Part shown: positions 1 through 6,506 of the stretch, one piece after another
Layout: each line of letters starts with the position of its first letter
Numbering within the stretch: position 1 is the first letter of the stretch
DNA from: Actinomycetota bacterium
Lineage (GTDB): Bacteria > Actinomycetota > Actinomycetes > S36-B12 > CAIYMF01
DNA length: 35,019 bases
Reading direction: 5' to 3'
NCBI GenBank assembly: GCA_020161245.1
Contig: JAIUOK010000045.1
Span: 1-35,019, forward strand
The notes under the pieces: model-generated
Told to the model about the DNA's origin: nothing
Databases searched by the model: none
Seen by the model: only the letters and a program-made list of their open reading frames with translations
Program-made: the position numbers and the translations under genes

Positions 1-158
1 ACCCGCGCACCCCCCGACAGGCCGAGCTCGGGCAGGCCGGCGCCGTGCCAGCGGCCGGGCGCGTTGCCGGCCTCGGCGTAGTACTCGCACGCACCCCGGG
101 CGACCGAATCCTGGTAGTACCGCCACGACGAGCGGCCGATCTTGGCACTGGACAGCAC
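1..158 (-). CDS. MobF/TrwC-family conjugative relaxase, N-terminal fragment (cut by window edge)
   Basis: Reading the minus strand from GTG at 158 gives 52 codons open to the window edge. The residues include AKIGRSSWRYY, ACEYYAEAGNAPGRWHGAG and LPELGL, the characteristic start of actinobacterial TrwC/MobF relaxases. Members of this family nick oriT through N-terminal tyrosines, and many carry a C-terminal helicase. The tandem tyrosines (about residues 14-15) and the PGRWHG block (about 34-39) are visible; the metal-binding histidines and helicase would lie outside the window. A second in-frame GTG at 161 is an equal start candidate. The gene points away from the operon at 535, so the two share the 159-534 spacer. 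Identity rests on motif recognition over a short stretch but the match is distinctive. Confidence 0.75.
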   Translation of the reverse strand, partial: MLSSAKIGRSSWRYYQDSVARGACEYYAEAGNAPGRWHGAGLPELGLSGGAR

Positions 159-534
159 CACCGACCACCACCCATCATCAACCAGGAGAATCCGATAATC
201 CGTTGCAGCGCAACTGATTTCGACGGTAGCAGGGCACGCCGACAATGCACATGTCTGCTGCCGTTGACTACTGCCGCCGTCACGTCTCGAGGGGCATCCT
301 CAGCCGCGCCGCGCGCCTGCTGTTGTCATGCGCTGGTCGGTCGGGAGCTGCCACCGGGCTTGGGCATTGGAGGCCCCAGGGCAAGGGTCATGGTCGCGCG
401 CTTGCCTCATGACCGGGCGCCCTCGCCGACCGGTGTCTGTCGCGGACTGAGATTTGAGCCTGGAACGCGGTTTGGGCGTCCGGGCACTTCAGTCGCGTCG
501 GCCATCGTCCGAGGTGTGAAGTACAGTGTGAAGC
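159..534. other. Gene-free spacer between divergent relaxase and operon; possible oriT
   Basis: No convincing coding frame is seen in this 376-base stretch. Relaxase genes of this class are commonly adjacent to their oriT, which makes this the natural place to look. A small inverted repeat GTTGC-AGC-GCAAC sits at 202-214. A promoter-like TACAGT at 522-527 serves the plus-strand operon. The oriT assignment is inference; no nic site was recognised. Confidence 0.3.
522..527 (+). promoter_or_regulatory. -10 box TACAGT of the TIGR04255 operon
   Basis: TACAGT matches TANNNT and ends 7 nt before GTG 535, the spacing at which transcription would begin on the start codon. The same arrangement recurs before many chromosomal genes in the window. 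No clear -35 box is seen. Confidence 0.45.
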
Positions 535-1383
535 GTGGAGGATAATGTGTCGTCTCCGTTCGGCCTGGCAACCCCCGGGCACGTCCCTCTAGAGCGGCCC
601 CCGCTCGTTCGGGCACTTGCGCAGGTGCGCTTTCCCACGTCCTCGGCCTTTGTCGGAGATGAGGATGGCGTCGCCAAGGCAGTCGCTGCGGCGCTGGCGG
701 CTGACTACCCGATCTTTCAGGAGAGCCGCGAGGTCTCACTGACGATCACGCCGGAGGGTTTCGAAGGAAGCCCGGGTGGAGCGCGAATCTGGCGACTCGT
801 ATCCGCGTCCGGTCGCGCAAGCGTCAATTTCGGCGGCTCGTTCCTGGCCATCGAGACAGCCGAGTACACGCGTCGAAGCGAGTTCGTGGGGCGGTTGGCC
901 GCCGCCTGGAGCGCACTCACCAGTCATGCGCGGCCGCCCTTTGTTGAGCGTCTAGGAGTCCGTTACACCAATCGAATCGAAGCCCCCGCGCAGATCCTCC
1001 GGCTACCGGAACTGATCCGCCCGGAGGTATTGGGCGTGGTGGCGGTTGATCCTGGCAACGCGCGGCTGGTGACAGGCCTCAGCGAAGCGCAGTATGAGAT
1101 GCGCGACGGGGCAACATTGCAGGCGCGATGGGGTCTGCTACCCGGAGGTATGGTCGTTGACCCGACTTTGCCAGCCGCAACAGAGACCTCGTGGTTGCTT
1201 GACCTTGACGCCTACCGGCTTTGGACCCCCGGGCAGTGTGACGGGGAACAGGTCGGCGAGCTGGCCGCCGAACTTGCGTTGTCGGCCTATCAGTACTTTC
1301 GGTGGACGATGACGGCGGAAGCTCTGGCGGAATTCGGGGGTGATGCAGATGGCACCGATGCAGGTTTGGATCAGTCCTACTGA
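535..1383 (+). CDS. TIGR04255 family protein
   Basis: A 282-residue protein with the marks of the sporadically distributed TIGR04255 family: the N-terminal ERPPLVRALAQVRFP block, a central FLAIETAEYTRR segment, RLGVRYTNRI near the middle, and the C-terminal YQYFRWTMTAEALAEFGG. The family is of about this length and has no established biochemical role. No signal peptide or membrane segment is visible, so it is probably cytoplasmic. Two starts compete: GTG 535, 7 nt after a TACAGT -10 box (leaderless), and GTG 547, which has a GGAGG ribosome-binding site 5 nt upstream. Its end overlaps the next gene by 44 bases, so it heads a three-gene operon within the element. Codon use is less GC-biased than in the chromosome, in keeping with transfer. 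Confidence 0.8.
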   Translation: MEDNVSSPFGLATPGHVPLERPPLVRALAQVRFPTSSAFVGDEDGVAKAVAAALAADYPIFQESREVSLTITPEGFEGSPGGARIWRLVSASGRASVNFGGSFLAIETAEYTRRSEFVGRLAAAWSALTSHARPPFVERLGVRYTNRIEAPAQILRLPELIRPEVLGVVAVDPGNARLVTGLSEAQYEMRDGATLQARWGLLPGGMVVDPTLPAATETSWLLDLDAYRLWTPGQCDGEQVGELAAELALSAYQYFRWTMTAEALAEFGGDADGTDAGLDQSY

Positions 1384-1936
1384 GGCTCCCCGCTTCGTCA
1401 CCACTGATGCTCCGCGCAACGTGATGGCGGGTTTCGTCCTGTCCAGCGTGATCGCGGTTGGTTGCCTATCTGGCGCGGCCACCATGGCTGTGCCTATCAA
1501 GTCGATCCCGGCCGCCCCGGAGACGCGCACGTCGTCCGGCCACATGGAAGCCGCAACAATCACGAGAGTTGTGCCCAGCTCGTCAGGCGTTACCGCTGTG
1601 CTGGGAGATGCCGACGAATTGCGCTGGTTGAAGGCGCACTCAGGGCTGACGTGGGACCAACTCGGCAAAGCATTCGGTGTGTCTCGACGAGCCGTTCATC
1701 TTTGGGCGAACGGCGGACGGATGAACGAGTCGAACGCCGCTGCCCTCCGTGAATTGGCTGCTCGCGTTCGGGGGCTAGGTGACGTCGAGCCGTCGGATGC
1801 TCGTGCGGCCCTCTTGGCCGTCGGTCCGACAGGACGCAGTGTCATCGACGACTTCCGTCGCCGCCTCGCGGGGAGGGACTCCTGGGCACATGCCTTTGAG
1901 CCTGAGGAGCTCGTCGGCGCGCTGCGCGACGAGTAG
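1340..1936 (+). CDS. Predicted membrane-anchored helix-turn-helix protein
   Basis: A 198-residue protein in two parts. Residues about 28-50 form one hydrophobic stretch (VMAGFVLSSVIAVGC and following) that could span the membrane. A linker then leads to an XRE-like helix-turn-helix at about residues 90-145, with LTWDQLGKAFGVSRRAVHLW as its core; a charged, helical C-terminus follows. The first 44 bases overlap the 3' end of the TIGR04255 gene. Possible starts are GTG 1340 and ATG 1343, 1349 or 1358; the G-run at 1336-1340 gives best spacing to ATG 1349. A start inside the hydrophobic part would leave a purely cytoplasmic regulator, so the anchor depends on the start. The tight coupling suggests it regulates, or is a subunit of, the operon's product. 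Confidence 0.65.
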   Translation: MMQMAPMQVWISPTEAPRFVTTDAPRNVMAGFVLSSVIAVGCLSGAATMAVPIKSIPAAPETRTSSGHMEAATITRVVPSSSGVTAVLGDADELRWLKAHSGLTWDQLGKAFGVSRRAVHLWANGGRMNESNAAALRELAARVRGLGDVEPSDARAALLAVGPTGRSVIDDFRRRLAGRDSWAHAFEPEELVGALRDE

Positions 1937-1944
1937 GCGCAGGC

Positions 1945-2901
1945 GTGAGTCTCGTCCAGCGAGTCCTTCGATCCCTGGGTCTTCGTGCAGCTGCAACCAC
2001 TTCCGTGGACTGCAGGGACTGGCGTCAAGGCGATGTCTTTGACGGGCGCGCCATAGAGATGCGCAAGGGTGACGCCGTCATGCGCAAGCTGCGGTCGACG
2101 CAAGTGGCTGTCGTAAGTCAGTCATGCGATGCCGCGCAGCCGGGCCGCCTCGAGATCCAACTGGCTCCGGTTGTTGCTCTCGATGACTTGCTCGCCCAAG
2201 ACGCGAGAGCCGGCAGGCGCACCCGGTACGCGCACCTCGCTGGCTTGGGTGGGAACTGTTTCGCAGATTTGGCAATGATCGTCACGATCGACAAGTCACG
2301 CCTGGCCGGAGTGCCCCGTCAACGCGGCGTGATTGATGACGTCGATGTACGACGCTTCGCAGCCTCTGCGGCCCGGCGATTCGGTAGGTACCCATTTCCC
2401 GACGAGGTTGTCGAGTGCCTCGAACCGATGAGGAAGGCGTTGGCGTCCAAGGCACAGAAGCCCAATTCACCTCTCGGCAAGGTGTTGATCGACGTTTACT
2501 CGCTCCGGGTCGAAGTCGCAGGGAACTGGAGCGACCCCCAGCGTGAGTTGACTCTGATCGTGGTCTTGCGCGCGGGTGCCCTGCCACTCACCGATGACCC
2601 GCCGCCGGAGCCGGCAGGTCTGCGTACCACAGTGAGCGCTGGTGGGGTCATCAACACCACCAAGGTGGCCGACCGCCTGTTGTCGTCTGAGGACGATGCC
2701 GTTCGGTACTGGTGTTGGGTGCTGCTCGCGGACGCTTGGGCCGCCGAATGCCAGCTCCGTGCGACCGAGAAGGGCCTCACTGACCACGTTAGGTCGGTGT
2801 CCTTCGAAGTCCTCGGGGCAGACGAGTTCACCCTGGACCGCGTTGATAGGAGCGAGGCTCTTGACCTCGACTACCTCTCCCCGCCTGTTCCACGCGACTA
2901 G
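1945..2901 (+). CDS. Conserved-looking protein of unknown function with WRQGD and SQSCD motifs
   Basis: A 318-residue soluble protein starting at GTG 1945, 8 bases after the previous stop. I do not recognise a named family. Visible marks are CRDWRQGDVFDG near residues 23-34 and VAVVSQSCDAAQ near 54-65, which looks like a conserved cysteine-containing active or binding site. No membrane segment is predicted. The C-terminal third is acidic and ends in LDYLSPPVPRD. It is the last and largest gene of the operon. Co-transcription with a TIGR04255 protein and an HTH protein on a conjugative element suggests an accessory (defence, addiction or regulatory) module, but that is inference from context alone. 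Confidence 0.65.
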   Translation: MSLVQRVLRSLGLRAAATTSVDCRDWRQGDVFDGRAIEMRKGDAVMRKLRSTQVAVVSQSCDAAQPGRLEIQLAPVVALDDLLAQDARAGRRTRYAHLAGLGGNCFADLAMIVTIDKSRLAGVPRQRGVIDDVDVRRFAASAARRFGRYPFPDEVVECLEPMRKALASKAQKPNSPLGKVLIDVYSLRVEVAGNWSDPQRELTLIVVLRAGALPLTDDPPPEPAGLRTTVSAGGVINTTKVADRLLSSEDDAVRYWCWVLLADAWAAECQLRATEKGLTDHVRSVSFEVLGADEFTLDRVDRSEALDLDYLSPPVPRD

Positions 2902-2974
2902 GACGTCTGCCAACGATTCGCAGCGCTCGTGCTCCCGGGACGCTCTCTAACAGGCCGGGGTGAGAAGCCCTTTG

Positions 2975-2996
2975 TGGTCACGGAATTGGTCACGGA
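2975..2996 (+). repeat. Tandem 10-bp repeat TGGTCACGGA x2
   Basis: Two identical copies of TGGTCACGGA at 2975-2984 and 2987-2996, one helical turn plus two bases apart, lie about 120 bp inside the proposed right att site. Helically phased direct repeats at that distance resemble integrase or excisionase arm-type sites. The binding role is inferred. Confidence 0.45.
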
Positions 2997-3047
2997 CCGC
3001 CGATCGCTAAACGGCACGCGGCAGGACCAGAACTGGAACCGCAGCCG

Positions 3048-3132
3048 CCTGACCTGCGCAAATGGTAGACACTGGCACGCCACGTCACGCCCGAACCGTG
3101 CCCAACTCGGAGTTCAACTCCCCCCTCGCGCA
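3048..3132 (+). pseudogene. Degenerate tRNA-Leu-like sequence at the element border
   Basis: The stretch has the length of a class II tRNA (85 bases) and class-II-like pieces: AAATGGTAGACACTGGC in the D-arm position and TTCAACT with CCCCC plus CTCGCGC-A in the T-arm and acceptor positions. It does not fold. The 5' acceptor strand CCTGACC cannot pair with CTCGCGC, no anticodon stem forms, and the T-stem 5' strand CGGAG mismatches CCCCC at two positions. The 3' twenty bases look like an intact host tRNA end (expected GGGGG/CCCCC and GCGCGAG/CTCGCGC), while the rest looks element-derived and eroded. It is unlikely to be a working tRNA. Confidence 0.5.
3113..3132 (+). other. Candidate attR core (tRNA 3' end)
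   Basis: The 20 bases from TTCAACT to the discriminator A (3132) are the T-loop, T-stem and acceptor 3' strand of a tRNA, most like tRNA-Leu. Tyrosine recombinases often use this part of a tRNA. A direct copy should exist at the far left end of the element, next to an intact tRNA gene. Confidence 0.5.
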
Positions 3133-3140
3133 CAGCAAGT

Positions 3141-3166
3141 CGAAGGCCCCCGCAAGGGGGCCTTCG
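3141..3166 (+). terminator. tRNA-type intrinsic hairpin terminator
   Basis: CGAAGGCCCCC, loop GCAA, GGGGGCCTTCG is a perfect 11-bp stem just 8 bases after the tRNA-like 3' end. C/G-rich hairpins without a strong U-tract follow tRNA genes in many actinobacteria. It is probably the original terminator of the tRNA gene that was the insertion target. Confidence 0.75.
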
Positions 3167-3416
3167 CCGCTTCCGTAGTCCGATGCCGCGCTGCTGGCCG
3201 ACGTCGGGCCTCGTCAGCTCCAGCGGTCGGCAGACGCCGGTCTGCCGGCGGCGTCGCACGACGGGCGCCACGCCGCGTGGGCCTGAGCGGGAGCGTCCCA
3301 TGAGCTCGGGCTGATCTCGCCCGTCATCCGTCCTGACCACTCGCGCCTCGTCGGCAAGCAGAAGGTCCGGCGCAAGGTCCCGGACTGGGACGACCGGCCG
3401 TCGCATCCTCGCGCAG
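3167..3416. other. Gap without recognised gene
   Basis: GC-rich chromosomal sequence between the terminator and the PH-domain gene. Open frames are present on both strands but none has a credible start or recognisable product. It may hold eroded remnants from the element's insertion. Confidence 0.4.
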
Positions 3417-3791
3417 CTACATCGAGTGGTACGCCAGCCAGCGGGCGACCCACTTGATGTCCACGGCGCCCCCGAACTCGAGACGTACCTTCCCTAGGCC
3501 GCTGAAGTACATCTCGAGCTCTGAGTCTCGGTCGAACGAGCCGGAGGTCTCCACGGAGAACGCCTGGATGCGGCTGTACGGCAGAGACGAGTAGTCCGTC
3601 TTCTTGCCGGTCATCCCCTGGACGTTCACGGCGATGATGCGCTTGGTCGTGAACACGACCATGTCGCGTGCGCCCTTGAAGGCGGCTGTGACCTTCTCAT
3701 CGTCGAGCAGCAGGTCCTGGACGGACGCCGTACCTACGGACGGATCCGCCTGGTTCAGCTTGAAAACGCCGCCGTTCTGAAAATCGATCAT
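3417..3791 (-). CDS. Bacterial PH-domain protein (bPH_1 type)
   Basis: A 124-residue protein matching the small bacterial pleckstrin-homology family: LLLDDEKVTAAFKGARDMVVFTTKRIIAV near residues 27-55, the conserved YSSLPYSRIQAFSVETSGSF strand pair, and a C-terminal helix ending in VARWLAYHSM. The family forms ring-like oligomers in known structures; its cellular role is unclear. ATG 3791 is preceded by a G-rich Shine-Dalgarno stretch. It is the first clear chromosomal gene next to the element and is transcribed toward it. No signal peptide is seen. Confidence 0.85.
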   Translation of the reverse strand: MIDFQNGGVFKLNQADPSVGTASVQDLLLDDEKVTAAFKGARDMVVFTTKRIIAVNVQGMTGKKTDYSSLPYSRIQAFSVETSGSFDRDSELEMYFSGLGKVRLEFGGAVDIKWVARWLAYHSM

Positions 3792-3830
3792 GACGACCCC
3801 CGTTGGTCGGCCGGATGAGACCCTCCGACG

Positions 3831-4178
3831 CTAGTCGTCCGAGGCAGTCGATGGCCCGTGGGCGAAGTCGTGGCGGTAGGCGACGGCGGCGACCTGGATG
3901 GAGTACTCGCTGTAGAACTCCTCGACGCCGGCGCGCTGGGCTTCGCGGTGCTCCGGGTGCTCGCGCCAGGCGCGCTGACTCTCGGCATCGGCGAAGGTGA
4001 CGATCGTGACGCGCTCGCCGTCGTCGGCGGTGAAGGTCTTGGCGTCGACGAAGCCCGGCATCGAGCGGGCCAGCGCGTCCATGCGCGCGCTCGTCACGCG
4101 GTACTGCTCGACGTTGTCGGGCCGCAGCCGGTTGCGGAACACCGTGAGGATCTGGCGCTGCTCGTCCGAGGTCGTCAT
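3831..4178 (-). CDS. Antibiotic biosynthesis monooxygenase (ABM)-domain protein
   Basis: A 115-residue protein with a single ABM/dimeric alpha-beta barrel fold: LTVFRNRLRPDNVEQYRVTSARMDALARSMPG followed by FVDAKTFTADDGERVTIVTFADAESQRAWREHPEHREAQ. These small cofactor-free oxygenases or isomerases act as dimers. The substrate cannot be told from sequence. ATG 4178 is chosen because TACGGT lies 6 nt upstream (4185-4190), fitting a leaderless transcript. The frame stays open further upstream, but that part has no family similarity. The gene diverges from the DUF805 gene. Confidence 0.85.
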   Translation of the reverse strand: MTTSDEQRQILTVFRNRLRPDNVEQYRVTSARMDALARSMPGFVDAKTFTADDGERVTIVTFADAESQRAWREHPEHREAQRAGVEEFYSEYSIQVAAVAYRHDFAHGPSTASDD

Positions 4179-4303
4179 GCCGCGACCGTAGCGAGCCGTG
4201 CCCGGCAGGTCGCCCGCGTTGCGTGGCCACGGCCTGCGCGGACCGTGCCGGGCGCTGCGGCAGAGTGGGCGCCGACAGAGACGACGAGCCCGCGAGGTAC
4301 GCG

Positions 4304-5011
4304 ATGAGCAGCCAGTTCCCCGGCGACCAGCCCGACCCGCAGCCGGCACCGCCGTCGTGGACCCCGTCGGCGCCGCCGCAGCCGGCGTCGTCGGTGCCCG
4401 CCGCCGGGTGGTACGCCGACCCGGCCGGCAGCGGCCAGCTGCGCTACTGGGATGGCGGCGGATGGACCGCGCACCTGTCGCCGGTGCCCTCCGCTGCCCC
4501 GATCTACGGCGCCGCGCCCTCGTACGGCGTCCCGGCGGCGTACGGCGGGCCGGGGTACGCGGTGGTTCCCCGCCGTGTCGGCTTCGGGGATGCCGTGCGG
4601 ATGGCCTTCCGCAACTGGAAGGACTTCGAGTCGCGCGCGACCCTCGGCGAGTACTGGTGGTTCTACCTGTTCCAGGTGCTCGTCGTGGTGGTCGGCTACC
4701 TCGTGCTCGCAGTGCTCCTGGCCGTGGTCGCTGCGGCCACGGGGTCGACGTCGGGCTCCAGCAGCTCGTCGTCGGGGGGCAGCGCCGCTCTCGGCGTCGT
4801 GGGTGTGCTGTTCGCCGTCGTCTTCGTGGTGGTGTCGGTCGTGTTCTTCGTCGTGGGCCTGGCGGTGACGGTCCGCCGGCTGCACGACACCGACCGGTCC
4901 GGCTGGTGGTACCTCATCACCCTCGTGCCCTTCGGCGGGATCGTCCTGCTCGTGTTCCTCGTCGGCCAGGGGACGCCAGGCCCCAACCAGTACGGCCCCG
5001 TGCCCGTCTGA
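4304..5011 (+). CDS. DUF2510-DUF805 membrane protein
   Basis: A 235-residue integral membrane protein. A proline-rich N-terminus leads to a DUF2510 motif (AAGWYADPAGSGQLRYWDGG, about 33-52). The DUF805 region begins near residue 95 with AVRMAFRNWKDFESRATLGEYWWF, has four hydrophobic segments, and ends in the diagnostic RLHDTDRSGWWYLI and GTPGPNQYGP. A Ser-rich loop lies between the second and third segments. The family's function is unknown. ATG 4304 has GAGG about 7 nt upstream; the frame extends further upstream but without family similarity. Confidence 0.9.
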   Translation: MSSQFPGDQPDPQPAPPSWTPSAPPQPASSVPAAGWYADPAGSGQLRYWDGGGWTAHLSPVPSAAPIYGAAPSYGVPAAYGGPGYAVVPRRVGFGDAVRMAFRNWKDFESRATLGEYWWFYLFQVLVVVVGYLVLAVLLAVVAAATGSTSGSSSSSSGGSAALGVVGVLFAVVFVVVSVVFFVVGLAVTVRRLHDTDRSGWWYLITLVPFGGIVLLVFLVGQGTPGPNQYGPVPV

Positions 5012-5135
5012 GCCGCGTCGCCGACCCTGCCTGTGACCGGGAAGCCTTGAAACTCCTGGCGTTTCGGCTCAGGTCCGTGCCCTCCCGGGACGACAATGGA
5101 GGTAGGACGAAGCTCCGTGGTGGGAGGGCCGTTCG

Positions 5136-5411
5136 ATGCACGAGACGTACGACGCCAGGAACGACGCGTTCCAGCAGACCCTGATGGGCTCCGACGACCT
5201 GCGCCGGCCCGAGCCGCGACGCGACGGAGGCCCCGGGCTGCTCGACGACCGCGCGACGGTCGCTCGGCTGCGGGCCTCCGCCCCGACCAAGCGCCACTTC
5301 TGCCTCCAGGCCGGCCTCGAGCCGGGCCCGGTGTCCTATGCGCGGGTGAACGCGGCGCTGCAGCGCTTCGGCCTGCCGCTCTACCCCGTCCCGCGCCGCC
5401 ACGCGGCCTGA
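5136..5411 (+). CDS. Small hypothetical protein
   Basis: A 91-residue soluble protein, Arg- and Pro-rich, with no motif I recognise. ATG 5136 is preceded by GGGAGGG about 8 nt upstream. The third-position GC bias is typical of the neighbouring genes, supporting real coding. The C-terminal half (SYARVNAALQRFGLPLYP) may be a short helix-turn element. It stands alone between the DUF805 gene and the beta-propeller gene. Confidence 0.6.
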   Translation: MHETYDARNDAFQQTLMGSDDLRRPEPRRDGGPGLLDDRATVARLRASAPTKRHFCLQAGLEPGPVSYARVNAALQRFGLPLYPVPRRHAA

Positions 5412-5618
5412 CCGCGGCCGTCCGCCGTCCGTGAGTGGGCGGTGCCCCTCGGTGATCGCGGCATCACCCATCCCGGTGGCGCGCGCGCCAAGTGCCGCGG
5501 TTACCCGCGCCCGGGCCAGCCCCGGCTTAACCTGAGGACGACCGCAGAGTCGCCCGCCGGATCCCACGTCCCGTACCGGCGGGTCCCAGGGCAGGGACGA
5601 GGGGCCGGGGTTGCTGCG

Positions 5619-6452
5619 ATGACGAGGTCGATCAGGCGCGGGTGGCGCGCGGCGCTGACGGTGGCGGCAGCGGGTGTCCTCACCCTCGGGCTGGCAGGGC
5701 CGTCAGGGGCGTCGGCGCGCAACGGCGCGATCACCTGGGTCGATGAGTGCGTGAGCTCCATCGCGACGTCGCCCTACCCCGGGGACGTGCCCCACTACGG
5801 CTGCGCCATCAACAGCGCCTGGGCGCGCGACGGCGTCCACGCCGCGATCGTCACCGAGGACCTCGACAACCCCGCGCAGGGCGCGCTGTTCCTCCTCGAC
5901 ACCGTGACAGCCGAGATCGACTACCTCGGCGTCAGCGACCTGCCGAGCACCGTGAGCTTCAGCCCCGACGGCTCGAAGCTGGCCATCGCCCGCGGCGGCA
6001 ACATCGTGCTCGTGAGCGCCTCCACCGGCGCCACCGTGCGCACGCTCACCACCCGGGCCGGCGTCGAGTCCGACCCGAGCTGGAGCGTCAGCGGCACCTA
6101 CGTCGCCTACGTCACCGCGGCCGGCGTGCGCCGGGTGAAGGCGGCGGGCGGCGGCGACTGGCTGATGATCCCGGGCGCCGACTACGTCCAGTACTCCCCC
6201 GGCGGCCACCGCCTCGGGTTCACCAAGGACGGCGTGGTCTACCGCTCCTGGCTCAACGGCTCCAACGCCGTCGCCGTCACCTCGGTGCCCGACCCGGGCC
6301 GCCCCGCGTTCGCGTGGTCGCCCGACGACCGCTACATCGTCACGCCCGACACCGAGGGCAGCCTGCAGGTGGTCACCCGCGGCGGCACCGTCGTCTCCAC
6401 CGGGCAGGGCGGCAGCGGCGCGAAGTTCCCGTCCTGGCAGCCGCTGCCCTAG
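5619..6452 (+). CDS. Secreted TolB/PD40-like beta-propeller protein
   Basis: A 277-residue exported protein. The N-terminus has an arginine-rich head, the hydrophobic core AALTVAAAGVLTLGLAGP, and a likely cleavage after about residue 31 (ASA). The mature part repeats a PD40/WD40-like blade pattern: SFSPDGSKLAIARGGNIVLV, PSWSVSGTYVAYVT, QYSPGGHRLGFTKDG and FAWSPDDRYIVTPDTEG. Two cysteines early in the mature region may form a disulphide. Such propellers are usually protein- or ligand-binding domains. ATG 5619 is chosen because it opens the signal peptide; the upstream in-frame stretch has no coding character. Confidence 0.8.
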   Translation: MTRSIRRGWRAALTVAAAGVLTLGLAGPSGASARNGAITWVDECVSSIATSPYPGDVPHYGCAINSAWARDGVHAAIVTEDLDNPAQGALFLLDTVTAEIDYLGVSDLPSTVSFSPDGSKLAIARGGNIVLVSASTGATVRTLTTRAGVESDPSWSVSGTYVAYVTAAGVRRVKAAGGGDWLMIPGADYVQYSPGGHRLGFTKDGVVYRSWLNGSNAVAVTSVPDPGRPAFAWSPDDRYIVTPDTEGSLQVVTRGGTVVSTGQGGSGAKFPSWQPLP

Positions 6453-6462
6453 CGGCGCAGCG

Positions 6463-6476
6463 GGGCCAGGAGGCCC
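6463..6476. terminator. Weak bidirectional hairpin between convergent genes
   Basis: GGGCC-AGGA-GGCCC followed by TT lies between the convergent propeller and acyltransferase genes. The stem is only 5 bp, so the assignment is modest. Confidence 0.35.
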
Positions 6477-6506
6477 TTCTCGGTCCGGAGCCGAGGACGG
6501 CGTCGA

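Larger units (their letters stand above)
1..3132. mobile_element. Right-hand end of an integrative/conjugative element (inferred)
   Basis: Three independent signs point to an integrated element whose right border is near 3132: a conjugative relaxase N-terminus at the left edge, visibly lower GC and less GC-biased third codon positions between 535 and 2901 than in all later genes, and a tRNA 3'-end sequence plus terminator at 3113-3166. The integrase, coupling protein and intact tRNA are not in the window and would be expected to the left. That this is an ICE rather than a plasmid remnant is inference. Confidence 0.6.

Noticed and set aside
45..545. Plus-strand open frame over the relaxase start and the spacer
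   Set aside because: The start lies antisense to the recognisable relaxase and the rest shows no coding character or family.
3048..3132. Functional tRNA-Leu gene
   Set aside because: The 5' acceptor strand does not pair, no anticodon stem forms and the T-stem has mismatches, so it is treated as an att-site remnant.
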